The notes beneath the pieces were generated by a model. That model saw only the letters and a program-made list of their open reading frames with translations, was not told the origin of the DNA and did no database searches. Source: Phymatolithon calcareum (lineage: Eukaryota > Rhodophyta > Florideophyceae > Hapalidiales). Taken from it: a stretch of 64,000 nt of DNA. The stretch covers positions 1,302,001-1,366,000 of the forward strand of contig OZ345373.1 of NCBI GenBank assembly GCA_977006965.1, in the 5' to 3' direction. Position numbers and translations under genes: made by a program. This document shows, piece by piece, positions 10,584 to 20,833 of the stretch (position 1 is the stretch's first letter; each line of letters opens with the position of its first letter).

Positions 10584-10693
10584 TCATGAGACTGCAAGGG
10601 AGATGCGTTTCAGCAGCTATTTTGTAGCTTCGATCATCTATTCAAATACGTGAAACCCGGGTTGAACGTCGTAGCCCTAGATGCAAAAACCCT

Positions 10694-10710
10694 CTCCCGT
10701 AAAAAGGGAG
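10694..10710 (-). other. 3' UTR stem-loop of the E element
   Basis: CTCCC (10694-10698) and GGGAG (10706-10710) can pair around a 7-base loop. The flanks GCAAAAA and AAAAGCTT are shared with the other E copy at 51048-51068, where the stem is different in sequence but still paired. This suggests a structure kept for recognition by the element's RT. Confidence 0.5.
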
Positions 10711-11276
10711 GTAAAAGCTTGGTGTCCACTGATCAGATTTCCTCAGTTGACGCCTTGTCTATTCCATGTCGTCGTAAAAGACGAAAGTGAAGAAGAGTAG
10801 CTTGTCTAGAGCTTTTTCAGTGATATTAATCTCCGCTTTGGTCAGTTGATATCTTCCGAGGTATTCTTCCAGGTTGCTCATGAAGATTGGTACAGTATCA
10901 CCGAACTTGTCTGTGAGTAGTGATGTGCTCATTGGGGGGAACCGACCGAATGCCTAATTTACCGCTAATTGGCGGTGCCGTGTTTTCGGGAGTCTGATAA
11001 TCGCCTGGGTAGATCCCGGCAGATCGTATGGAATTATTCTCTTTCTGTTGGACTACGAGACGTCTCCTTCGTCTTTGAAGAGCAAAGTCCGCAACGATTT
11101 TGCTGAAATTCCCTGTTTGAGGAAAGTCAGTGCCGCCTCGAATAGGTCGTACTGTAGCATTTCCGATATGTCTTGTCTAACCACTGCAGTTCATCCACAT
11201 CTTTTTCCTCGATTGGGACGGCCGGAAGGCTCCTTTTCTTTGATCTGGCTCGTTCCAGCATTGCAACTGTTTAGTT

Positions 11277-11870
11277 GTTTATTTGAAAGCCCTCATTAAC
11301 ACTCCTAGGACTGTACGGGAACAGCTTTTCGTAACTTATTCATCTAGTATATCGCCTGGTCCCTAATACAAGGACTCGTCGCTTCTGACACCTGCAATGT
11401 GCCTGTGGAAATTGAAAAGTTACCCTAAGCGTCTGAAACCTACCTCTGGCCACTAATTGAGCGTCAAAGGGGAACAACTCTTACATAATGTGTCCTCTTC
11501 CGTGGGAGGGAAGCGCTTAAAGTCCATCTGTTCTATTCGATGGCGTCGTACAAGGCATTGATGAAGAATAGCAACTGGCTGAGTGCTTTTTCAGACACAC
11601 ACATCTCCTCTTCGATTGGTCGGTTTCTTCCCAGGCTCTCGTCGATATCATTCTTGAGACTGGTGCAATATCACCGAATTTGTTTTCGAGAAGTGTGATA
11701 CCCACGGAGGGCGACCGAATGTCCACTTTTTCAGTCAATTGGCAGTGATGTGTTTTTAGAGTTTGATGATCGCCGGAGCTGACCCGGTATGATCAGAAGG
11801 AATTTTCATCTTTCTGGTGGACACCAAGACGCCTCTGTCTATGAAAGGCAACTCGTTAAAAGATTTTGCT
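11277..11870 (-). mobile_element. Family D RT C-terminal fragment and 3' UTR
   Basis: On the minus strand the segment shows LLENKFGDIAP, then EKALSQLLFFINALYDAIE before a TAG stop, and then the D 3' UTR ending CAACTAAACAGTTGCA. The E element interrupts that tail at 11262-11276. Thumb residues continue upstream to about 11870, where the similarity fades. It is frameshifted and non-functional. Confidence 0.7.
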
Positions 11871-14050
11871 CCAACTTTATCCTTGTTCTAAGCGCTGTAT
11901 CGAACAAATGCCGCGCTCGTCTGGTCGTGCTCAATGATCGAGAACAGCAGCGTCGTCGGCGTGCGCAAGAGAAAGCTATGCTTCGACTCTGCGCGCGTCT
12001 AAATGTAACTACGAGCGTCGTCAGCCATGGCAGAGCACCTGTTTGGTGACGTGGGCTATCGGGAGGGCGCACGTCGTCTGCACGGTGAATCGCTGGTCAT
12101 CGAGATGCCGTTGATGATTCGCAGTTTTGTTGGCTCACCTATCGAGAACACACCAAGGCAGCAAAATGTTTCTAATCAGCCGCGCACAGGCCGTAAGGTC
12201 CCCTTAGAGGAGATTTCGAGCGAAATTGAGCTCACATTAGGGCGAGTGGTTGATGACAAGGTTCTAACTGACTGCAGCCGGCCAACGACTAATGACTGAA
12301 TACTACAGATTCTAGCAAGTCAGAAGTACAAGTCTGAAATTAGCACAATCAGCATACATGGCTTAGCGGGATGCTTTTCTCCTGTTCGTGTATTGGTTAT
12401 TGCACTCACAGGTGTTGGGAGTATAAGCCATTGTGTTCTCGATGAGCCACCGGATAATACTTTTGAAACTCTATTCAGCTCACGGTCTTTAAACCGAGTG
12501 GCAGCTGCTTCAATTCTGGTCCTTCAATCATTTCTCTGTCTAACAGGTACTGATTTACGAATCAATGGATTTCCTTTTTCCTATGTCCACGAACTTCCTT
12601 CTTCTTGTCGCATCCTTATTTATCAGCGAACTCTAGACCAAGGGCTGTGAGATGTTCAACCTCTTCTAGGATGTGTCTCGTCGTAGATCTTGCAAACCCG
12701 GTGATCAGGATTTGCTGCAGTCATTGTGCTAGAATATTTTCCATATTTACATCCTCAAATGAGAAAGTTGTGATGGATGAGAACAGTGGGAGTGAAGAAT
12801 CGTTCAGTCTTGTCTTGTAGTAAAAGAAAGATGTTGTAAATTTTCAATGGAAGAGTCTTCTGTGCCATCTAAAATTCTCTGTATTTGAATATAAAGGTCT
12901 GAATGACTTCGAAGGCGATAAAGGGCATCAATAAAGTCTTTGTGAACGCTCTGTTCTGCACAGACCTTTTGCGATGATTATCTTGTCCAGAGAAAGGGGA
13001 AATGTGGTTTTGAGATTCTGTGGCGTCCAACGCTACTATCATACTCTCCATTTCCCACAAGACTAGCTCCGTTCAAATTGCCATTACAGCAAGCCCTTGC
13101 AGACTGCATTACAGCAATTACAGTACACTTGATTTCGATGTGTACTTACACCATGAAGGATCACCAAGGGCAATCCCTAGAGCTGCTGCTTACAGCTTAC
13201 AAATGCTTATATTGCAATGTTTAGACTGTAAGAATTACAGTGACGGCGACTGTGGTGGGCTAGGGAAGCCGCTTCGCGGCGTCCAGAAATTTCCATTGAT
13301 CAATTTTTCGTATTGCCAAGCCATCCTTTGATCCAATTCTATTTCTATAAAGGTTGCTGGGAAGCGGCGCCCTCGGCGTTTTGTCAGGAAACAACCCAAC
13401 CACAGACAGTGTGCCAGCTTGTGCGTTTCAATCCCCACCGATTCATTCATTGCACAAATTCGTTCTCAAAGATGGCTCAGACCGAAGAAAGGACGGAACC
13501 AAGCAGCTTTTGTCGTCTTGAAAACGTTATAGAATTCTTTCTCCTTAAGAAGCAGTAGAAAAAATGCTCCATGTTTAGGCCATGATGTGTACGTTTCCAA
13601 ATTTAACTAAAATAGTTCTAAATTTTAAGTGTTGACGACATTCGTCCTGCCATTAATAGCATCTCAGCGTTCCTGAAGTTCTGTGACAAATATTTCACGT
13701 TGTTAACCAGACTTAAGCTAAGGTAGGCTTCAATAGCCGTTTTTCCTGCCTCAGATTAATCCTGAAATGATTGTCGATGTCGGACTTCTGGGTCGGCCTG
13801 AATATCGAACAAGCGGTTTCGGAAAGAATAGATCTGCTCTCCTCGATTCCAAACTCGAAATACTCTAGCTACATTTCCGATTATGTAACGGCCTCTCTTC
13901 CTTTAAACATCTAATTCTTGACACTCTACCGTATGCACAGTAAGGTAGTACACAGGGTTTACTTTAAAATTCCTAACGCAGTGATTAACTTTGTGAAGAG
14001 ACGGGCTTACATTTTCAGTTGCATTTTGGAATTTGAGCTATGCAGCTTTG
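11871..14050. other. Unassigned 2.2-kb stretch
   Basis: No gene is supported. A plus ORF at 12027-12299 (90 codons, ATG start) contains a charged segment around PLEEISSEIELTLGRVVDDK but has no family match that I recognise. On the minus strand, 13060-12400 reads as a possible old coding region in shifting frames (MIVALDATES near 13040), too diverged to name. Confidence 0.4.
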
Positions 14051-14193
14051 CAGATTCATGGTTCACTCTGCTCGAGACTGCGCACGCGTCGTGACGTGAC
14101 TCATGCAGCCAAGGACTGCATACAAATGTCCTCGGCTGCATAAGTCACGTCACAACGCGTGCGCTGTCGCGGACAGAGTGAGCCATGAATCTG
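14051..14193. repeat. Long imperfect hairpin, 66-bp arms
   Basis: Arms 14051-14116 and 14128-14193 are reverse complements at 58 of 66 positions, around an 11-base loop. The pairing includes the stretch GTGACGTGACT. No flanking duplication is evident. It could be a MITE-like foldback or a precursor of small RNAs. Confidence 0.8.
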
Positions 14194-14380
14194 TGCAGTG
14201 CAACACTGAAGTGCTGCAGCTCTTTGTTATCCATTCCACAAATGTTCAGCACCCTTTAAGGAAAATACAAAAATCCATCGTCACATGACCCCTACTATTG
14301 GCCAGGTCAATAGTCCGTCCGTTCACCAAAATTGAAAATGCACTGTAAGAAATGGTACTAAAAGTGTGATATCCTATGAG

Positions 14381-14473
14381 CGCTGCAGCGGATCACCCAC
14401 CAATTGTTTCACCACGAAGCTACTTATAGCGTACCTCCGTGGTGAAACAACTGGTGGGTAATCGGCTGCAGCG
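14381..14473. repeat. Second imperfect hairpin, 39-bp arms
   Basis: Arms 14381-14419 and 14435-14473 match as an inverted repeat at 35 of 39 positions, with a 15-base loop. The shared core is TTGTTTCACCACG. It lies only 188 bp from the first hairpin and is unrelated to it in sequence. Confidence 0.8.
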
Positions 14474-14642
14474 AATAACGAAAAGCTGGAATTTAAACGG
14501 CCTGACTTCACACTACACATGTGTCTTATCCAGGTCTTTTCAGATCACGCTGTCATGTAATGACCCGGCTACGAATGGAGATATTTTCAGTTTCTGCAAG
14601 GAGAATTGTCTTCCAAAGGGTATACAAGGAACTTGTATAGTG

Positions 14643-14860
14643 GCTATAAGTTGCTTTATTTTTTTAAAAGCTCCAGAAACCTCAATTTCAGTAACAGCGC
14701 TGCTTCTCGCTGTCTTTCATATCTATTACTCTCTATTCTCGTATGATCTTCTTAATTCGCAGTTCTCTGGGCTCGCATTAGTCTTTTTGTATAATATTCG
14801 GTCTCCCGGTGCATCATCATCGCCCCTAGTAAGCGCTGGAAGGCAGCCAGCTCGATGACT
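14643..14860 (-). mobile_element. Family F 3' fragment, diverged
   Basis: On the plus strand TTTTAAAAGCTCCAGAAACC, CTCAATTT, GTAACAG and GCTGCTTCTCGCT follow the same order as the clean F fragment at 44817-45090, including the region for the last RT codons. No TSD was found. Confidence 0.6.
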
Positions 14861-14934
14861 GCAATGGTTCTAAAGTATGCACTGGAAGTAACTCAAGATG
14901 TCCGGATTTGAACAGATTAAAGGAGATACGAATA

Positions 14935-14967
14935 GAGTAGCTCGCGAAGCGCATCTCCGTTGCAGTC
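14935..14967 (+). mobile_element. Family E 3' UTR remnant
   Basis: GCGCATCTCCGTTGCAGTCT followed by CATGA is the plus-strand form of the E 3' UTR seen reversed at 10584-10610. It stops exactly where the E copy at 9291-11261 is interrupted by family A, and again an A 3' tail follows. Confidence 0.55.
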
Positions 14968-15151
14968 TCATGATTTTTTTTAGTTTAAGTTTATTTAAAA
15001 GCTCCAAAGACTTCCGAAGATATGGTCAAGTCTTCCTCTGATGCTACCTATGTTTGCGCAGCTCACTAAACGCCCACTAGAATGGCGAATGGGAAGACTC
15101 AGGATTCAAGGTGATCTTATCTCATTTCTCAACGGGGTTGTCGGTGCTTGG

Positions 15152-15397
15152 TGATCACTGGGAGTGAAAAGATAAGGTTGAGTTTATCCTGAAAAGGGGT
15201 GATCTTTCTTTCTGCGATAATGAGATGCCTCAGTCTAAGATGCAATAAGAATCGCCGCTTAAATAGGGGGGTCCTCTTGGAAGAGTCGTTCACGATACTG
15301 TGTTGACAGTGTCAGTGGATAGATCGCAAGGAGTCATTATGTAATCACTGAGAGTGTAAATGTCCTTCATTTCACTCCTGCAACATTTTTGTCTACA
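15152..15397. mobile_element. Solo LTR, 246 bp, 4-bp TSD
   Basis: The segment begins TGATCACTGGGAGTG, ends TTTTGTCTACA, and is bordered by TTGG at 15148-15151 and 15398-15401. It interrupts the A 3' UTR between GGTGCTTGG and the CGACC that other copies join directly. A CTTAAATAGGGG segment may be its TATA box. A longer relative lies at 30831-31179. No internal retrotransposon region remains. Confidence 0.75.
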
Positions 15398-15650
15398 TTG
15401 GACACGACCGCTCTTTTCCTTGCCTTATGCGAATCAATACAGCCCTTCTTCGTTCTCCATTCATTCTATGAGTGTCTAGCTAAATAGTAAGAGCTCATCT
15501 AGCGCATTTTCTGCTTCGAGTCTTTTTTCTCCTTCGAGGTCGTAGCCAGATAGCGTTCGTACAAGGGGCTCCATATGCTCTCCGGCTCCGGTGCTGAATT
15601 CTTCAGCCATATTTGTTATTTACACCTGTGGAATTCTGCCACAAGCATAC

Positions 15651-17225
15651 TTTTTTTATTTTTTTTTCCTTTCAAGTTTATTTAAAAGCCCCACAGACTT
15701 CCGAAGATATGGGCAAGGCTTCCTCTGATGCTACCTACCTTTGTGTAGCTCACAAAACGTCCACCAGAATGGCGGACGGGAAACCTCAGGACTCAAAGTA
15801 GTCCTCTTTCAGTCCTCTACGGGATTGTTGGTGCTTGGTCTCGACCACTTTTTGTCTTGCCTTCTGCGGATTAATACAAGCCTTCTTCGGTCTCCATGCT
15901 TTCTATGAGTGTCTTGCTAAATAGTAAGAGCTCATCCAGCGCCTTTTCTGTTTCCAGTCGTTTTTCTCCTTCAAGTTCGTACCCTGCTAACGTGCGTTCA
16001 AGGGTTTCCATATGCTCTCTGGCTCTGGTGCCGAATTCTTCAGTCATACTTGTTGTTGACACCTGTGGGAATCTGCCGCAGGTATACTGCAGCGCTAGTT
16101 GTCTGTGCTTCACCTTGGGGAACTTGAGGATTGCCGGCAATTCTCTTGTCTTGTCGTATGGTATCTTTCTTTTCCGCTTCGATTCTAGGCGGTCTCCTTC
16201 CATTTCCAGAAATTTCGATCGAAGTGTTTGCGACGATTGGTTCGTTTGGATATGCTTTACAGCTTCACCGAACGGCTCTCTGGTCTCCATCGCGGCGATA
16301 TCTTTCCTCGTGAACTGCCATTCATGGTTGTTTCTTCTTTCGGGCACTTCTTTTGAATACATACGTTCTTTCGCCTTGTTCCTTCTCAGCATTTTGAGGG
16401 CCAAGATTTCTCGTCGATGTGCGGCCGCCTGGATCCGGCACAGGAGACGGAGCCTATCCGTCCTTCCTCGGGCCAGTGGCCCGAATACTTGATTGAAGAA
16501 TGTTGCTTCTACTTCCTTGACAGCATTTTGTACGTCTTCTGTCCAGGGCGTTAAGTGCATTGCGTACTCCCAGCGTGGCTGTACTAGCGCCTTGTATATC
16601 TGAATACACTTCTGTATACTCAGCCCTTTCTTGAACACTCCCAGTGTACGCAACTCGTACACGGCCGTCCTTGCTTTCTTTAGTCGTTGCATCATTAACG
16701 TATCTGTGACTCCTCCGGGGTCTAGGGATACTGCAAGGTACGTGACCTCCGGAACTTGTGCTAGTACCTTGTTCGCTAGCTTGAATGTCTTGCCCAATGT
16801 TTCCTCTGATTCGAGGACTTCGCTTTTCCCTTGTTTAGTGTTCCAAGTCATATCTCGCTCTTGTGCCCATTGGGTAGCTATATCCAATAGTCCTTGCAGT
16901 GCAGCGGGTGATTTCGCAGAGAGAAGAACATCGTCTGCGAAGAGGATAGCCGGTACTTCAGCCCAGGTTTTTGATGCCCGGCTCATTCGCTCGGCGAATT
17001 CATCCATGAAGATGTTGTAGAGGCTTGGACTGAGAGGGGACCCTTGTGGGACCCCCCTGTCCACTAGAAACCAGTTCCTGTTCGCATCCCCAATTGTTGC
17101 TACCCAGGATGGTGTCAAGAACGCCTCGGCCATTGCGCAGATCTCCTTGGGCAGTACTTGTCTCATTCTGTTCACCAAGTGCACTCTCGGTACTGTGTCG
17201 TAGGCAGCCTTAAGGTCCAAAACTG
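15651..17225 (-). mobile_element. Family A copy 2 nested in A copy 1
   Basis: GCCACA followed by GCATAC, differing at one base between copies, occurs at 15638-15650 and 17226-17238 as a 13-bp TSD inside copy 1. The copy carries the A 3' tail, the UTR and an open RT C-terminal two-thirds, truncated at 5' inside the RT palm. Confidence 0.85.
15871..17220 (-). CDS. Partial but open RT frame of A copy 2
   Basis: This 449-codon frame has no stop. It begins at the RT motif LDLKAAYDTVPR (first catalytic Asp) and continues with DRGVPQGSPLSPSLYNIFMD, ILFADDVLL (second catalytic pair), VTYLAVSL, YELRTLGVFKKG, WEYAMHLTPWTED, GRFPQVSTTSM and ELLLFSKTLIESME. The N-terminal RT fingers and the endonuclease are missing through 5' truncation, and the displayed start codon is not a true initiation site. 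It is expected to be inactive, but it is the best reference sequence for family A here. Confidence 0.85.
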   Translation of the reverse strand: MDLKAAYDTVPRVHLVNRMRQVLPKEICAMAEAFLTPSWVATIGDANRNWFLVDRGVPQGSPLSPSLYNIFMDEFAERMSRASKTWAEVPAILFADDVLLSAKSPAALQGLLDIATQWAQERDMTWNTKQGKSEVLESEETLGKTFKLANKVLAQVPEVTYLAVSLDPGGVTDTLMMQRLKKARTAVYELRTLGVFKKGLSIQKCIQIYKALVQPRWEYAMHLTPWTEDVQNAVKEVEATFFNQVFGPLARGRTDRLRLLCRIQAAAHRREILALKMLRRNKAKERMYSKEVPERRNNHEWQFTRKDIAAMETREPFGEAVKHIQTNQSSQTLRSKFLEMEGDRLESKRKRKIPYDKTRELPAILKFPKVKHRQLALQYTCGRFPQVSTTSMTEEFGTRAREHMETLERTLAGYELEGEKRLETEKALDELLLFSKTLIESMETEEGLY

Positions 17226-17285
17226 GCCACAGGCATACTGCTGCGCGAGTTTCCTGTGTTTCACCTAGGGGAACTTGAGGATTAG

Positions 17286-18421
17286 AAAAACTTAACTGAA
17301 AATATAACGATTTGCTTCACAGCAGGAAAATCTGACATCTTTAGCGTGGACAAGCACGAACCAAAAACCTTCAGCAAAGTAAATCCATTTTCCTCTTCCG
17401 CTCTTATTTTCTTCTTTCTCCTCTCTTAGTCAACCCTCCATTATCAACTACTACGAGAAAAAAGACCCTGTGTCTGTCGACAAAGAGTCTCCAGAATACT
17501 AACTATACTCGTGATCGATCGTGGGTGTTACAGCGCATGCTATTCGCAAGACCGCTACGTCTAACAGTCTGTCAAGGTCGAGATGCAGAAAAAAGTATTG
17601 ATTTTATGCTTTGGATCCGATGAATCACCTAGCGCACTCGAAATCGTGGTCTCTGTACGGGCCGAGAGGTTTTTAGTGTGCGTCCCAGAAAGCTATTGTC
17701 TTCCCTCGTCCATAAATTACGTTCCACTTGCAACAGACCTGTAGGGACGAAACTCTGCAAAAATAGGCACTGGCAACGATAATGATAGTTATGGTATGCG
17801 GCGCCATCTCCAAACTGTTGTCCAGAGGTTACACTCTAAGTCCAGGAGTCGAATAAAAGATAATCACATGCGTGCGCTAGGCTGAACGAGTTCGGGAGCG
17901 GACGAGGCCACAATGGAGGCTTCCGAAAAAGCTGCTGTAAGTCAATCGCCCTCTACGGTGCATCATCGTATGCGGTCCATGGGTTCGAGACACATATTCG
18001 GCACGTGGAGGTCGAGCGAAATAAGGCTGCGCATGTTTCCCGTGGCTTCTTGAAACCAACGAGGATTCCTCGTTTACGCAGGCTCACCGGCATGCAGATT
18101 GTAGCGCCTGCTGTTATGTCGCTGTCCCAAGGCGGTTTCTTTTTCCTCTCGCAAATGTACGCCGCACAACTTGGATCGCGATAGTCATGCTGCTCGTGGT
18201 AGGTGATCTGTTGAGCCATGCACGTGTCTCTCGTGTGTCTATGCGCTGCATCGCTGTCTTTTGCGTAGGTTGTAGTATATAAGCTAGTTAGTTCCTTCCT
18301 CTGAGTAAAGAAAGGTGGGGGGAGTTCTGGATTTCGGCTCGAATGCTCGGCTCGTAGCACGCTCAACGTGGCCTGCACGGCCCTTCTGAAGAGAAATGTA
18401 CAAATCTCTTCATTGATCTTT
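17286..18421. other. Unassigned sequence
   Basis: ORFs on the minus strand (18471-17953, 172 codons) have no recognisable motif. Nothing else supports a gene or an element between the A copies and the SINE. Confidence 0.45.
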
Positions 18422-18436
18422 AAGTATGCGGACACC

Positions 18437-18726
18437 ACCTGTGGCATAGTGGTCAAACTGCCTCCGCGCACCTGTGCGCATATTTAGGTATGATACAGGC
18501 AGGAATGTTGAGGTCGCCGGTTCGAGTCCTGTCACAAGCAAGAATTGAATTAACGTTCCGCAAAGGGCACACGGATGTCGCCGTGGAGTGGTGTGCGGCA
18601 GTACTAGCGCGAAGCAGATACTCGAGTACCAGGAATGGATCCATATCAGGAGCATTTAGAGGACCCCTAGATGTTGAATAATGTAGACTTTGTGTAATTC
18701 GAATAACCTGCAATAAACAAACAAAC
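18437..18726 (+). mobile_element. tRNA-derived SINE with perfect 15-bp TSD
   Basis: AAGTATGCGGACACC flanks the element at 18422-18436 and 18727-18741. Near its 5' end are an RNA polymerase III A box (TGGCATAGTGG, 18442-18452) and a canonical B box (GGTTCGAGTCC, 18519-18529), followed by a tRNA-unrelated body and a 3' tail of AATAAACAAACAAAC. The 67-bp A-to-B spacing is longer than in a simple tRNA and suggests a tRNA with a long variable arm or an insertion as the source. Translation across the B box gives the DRTRTGDL string seen in spurious proteins over tRNA-like sequence. Its mobilising LINE partner is not identified. Confidence 0.85.
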
Positions 18727-18741
18727 AAGTATGCGGACACC

Positions 18742-18919
18742 TGATCATCATTGATTCACAAGTATACAGACTTTATCTAAAAGTATATTTACAGTTATTG
18801 TTTGAAAGATCAAAAATGTCTATATAAGCCAGACACATCTCGGCTAATGGAATAAAAAACAACAAGACACAGAACAAACTCACAATCAATTTACTATCAA
18901 CGTTAAGCATCGTCTTTTA
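18742..18919 (+). repeat. Probable 5' LTR (3' part) of copia element 1
   Basis: A TATA-like CTATATAA (about 18816), an AATAAA at 18851 and a 65-bp terminal block (18855-18919) precede the gag ATG. The 65-bp block is repeated without change at 24173-24237, which marks it as LTR sequence. The left end of the LTR is not visible and may have been disturbed by the SINE insertion. Confidence 0.6.
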
Positions 18920-18969
18920 TGATAGCACCGGATTAAAGAAGACGTTAACGTTTTGACTGTTACTACAAA

Positions 18970-20833
18970 ATGGAAATCGGAAAGGACGAAAGGATCGTCA
19001 TCAATAAGTTCAATGACACACCATCGCAGAGCTTCCATCTACGGAAGCTGAGAATGGAAGTGTTACTGGACACCAAAAACTGTCTTTCTCTAACACAAGG
19101 CATAGAGAAGCGACCCGATATTGACTCAGTGGGAGAAGGCGAAAACCTGCTGGGCTTACAGAAAGACTTCGACACACGTACATTGAAGGCTGCGTCCTTA
19201 AATATCATGTCACTTGGTGACAAACCTTTAAAAGTTATACAGAAAGTTTCCAAAGACCCAGCAGAAACCTGGAGAAAACTCGAAGCACGATATGCAGCAT
19301 AGACAACGAGCAACAAGCTCAGTTTGCTTACAGATGTAATGAGTAAGAAGCTGGGTTATAAGGAAGAAATGTGTGACCACATAGGAGAGCTCGAGCCTGC
19401 GTTTAGCAAACTAGACGATGTCAACATGGGTGTTGCAAAATTAATGCAAGTGTCTATTCTATTATCGTCCATCAAATATCACAGCGACTACAAGGCAGTG
19501 GTTGCCGCAATTCGCACTATGGACGAAGAGCATACTACTTGGGAAACCATATCAACTAGATTGTTCGACGAGTATGAAGAGAATAAGACAAAAACAACAA
19601 AATTAGAAAGGGCACTCTTTCATAGAAAGGGAAAGAAACCCGAAATAAAGTGCCGTCACTGTCATAAAGTTGGACACACTGAAGACCAATGCTGGCACAA
19701 CCCAGAGTCAAAGAATTACAAAAACAGCAGGTATGGAGGAAATGATTTGAAGAGGAGAAATAAAGATAGACCGTTTCTCGCTTACATGAATGTGCATGCA
19801 GGAATCTCTTCGAGCAACTGCTCTCAGACTGATGCATTCATTTTGGATAGTGGAGCAACAGAGCATATGTGTCACGACAAGTCTCTGTTTATAACATTGA
19901 AAAATTCGAAACCCTGCAATGTTACCCTTGGTGACAACAATACTGTCAGTAGCGACAAAGTGGGAGAAATTGACATCTTGGCCTATACAGAAAGCAGCAA
20001 AGAAACAGACCACTCTACTTGGCTACGACTGAAAAATGTGCTGTACGTTGCAGAGCTAGGAATGAATCTCGTTTCGTCCTCTACTATGGACAAAAATGGC
20101 TTTAATCTGAGCTTTGGAAATGGGAAATGCACTATTGTCAAGAGCGACACGCAAGAGTCAATTGCACATGCTGTACTACGAGATGATGGACTGTATGAGC
20201 TAAAGTGCAGAGTAATGTATTCTAGCTCTATGGTACTAACTGCAAACAAATATGGTCCCCTCAGCAATGCTACAGACATTTGGCACAAACGACTTGCTCA
20301 CTCTAATAAGAGAACTATACAAGAAATGCTAAACAGTGACGTGGTTCAGGGAATCAATAACGGTGACAAACTTGACATTATACGTAAGAGGCAAACAGAG
20401 GAGAGGTCCATTCAAAGGAAGCATAATACCAAAGAGCTCCAAACCTGGAGGTGCGATATTCTCCGATGTTTGTGGACCGTTAAATATTGCAAGCTGGAGA
20501 AATGCAAAATACTTCGTCACATACATTGACGGGGCCTCTCGTTATGTAACGATTGAGCTTTTAAAAAAGAAAGATGAAGTCGCTCATTTGTTTATACAAT
20601 TCGTGAAAGCATTCGAAACACAATTTAATGTAAATATCAAGCGATCACACTCAGATAATGGGGGCGAATGTGTCAACAATCATTTACAAACGTATTTGAA
20701 AAACAAAGGAATTGCACATGTGACAATATCACCCCATAATCCACAGTCTAATGGAGTTGCAGAAAAAATGAACCACACACTGATGTCCAAAGTACGGACC
20801 ATCACTGGAGACGCAACCGGTGCCTGGCGATAG
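18970..20833 (+). pseudogene. copia element 1: gag, protease and first part of integrase
   Basis: From ATG 18970 one frame runs through a gag-like region, a TAG at 19300-19302, then the zinc knuckle CRHCHKVGHTEDQCWH, the aspartic protease motif LDSGATEHM and the pre-integrase segment WHKRLAHSN. A frameshift near 20365 moves the reading frame for integrase, which shows GKQRRGPF, SDVCGPL (first Asp), HSDNGGE (second Asp) and SNGVAEKMN (catalytic Glu). A TAG ends this at 20833. The gene order PR-IN-RT identifies Ty1/copia (Pseudoviridae-type), and the element is defective. Confidence 0.9.

Larger units (their letters stand above)
9291..11261 (-). mobile_element. Family E non-LTR copy inserted in a D tail and itself interrupted
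   Basis: TGCAACTG followed by TTAGTT (one mismatch between copies) flanks the segment at 9276-9290 and 11262-11276. This sequence is the 3' tail of family D, so E inserted there. On the minus strand the E copy reads an RT C-terminus (about 11261-10750) and 3' UTR, then resumes after an inserted A copy at 9341-9291, ending in GGGCGTTTAATAAATTCC and an A run. The coding part has several stops. Confidence 0.8.
14968..17285 (-). mobile_element. Family A copy 1, split by a solo LTR and by another A copy
   Basis: The element's A tail appears as a T run at 14968-14975, followed by the reversed A 3' UTR (TTTATTTAAAAGCTCC, AGACTTCCGAAGATATGG). Its 3' UTR is interrupted by a solo LTR (15152-15397). 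The last RT codons follow at 15402-15650, and then a second A copy. The remaining thumb piece (CCACAGGCATACTGC to GAACTTGAGGATT) resumes at 17226-17285. All three pieces are in the same orientation and in element order. Confidence 0.8.

Noticed and set aside
13020-13060. A DDE transposase reading on the minus strand (MIVALDATES)
   Set aside because: Only one short motif-like string is present, and frames shift within 200 bp. It is not enough to call a family.
18453-18740. A 95-codon minus ORF with DRTRTGDL
   Set aside because: It lies over the B box of the tRNA-derived SINE. This string is a known by-product of translating tRNA-like sequence.
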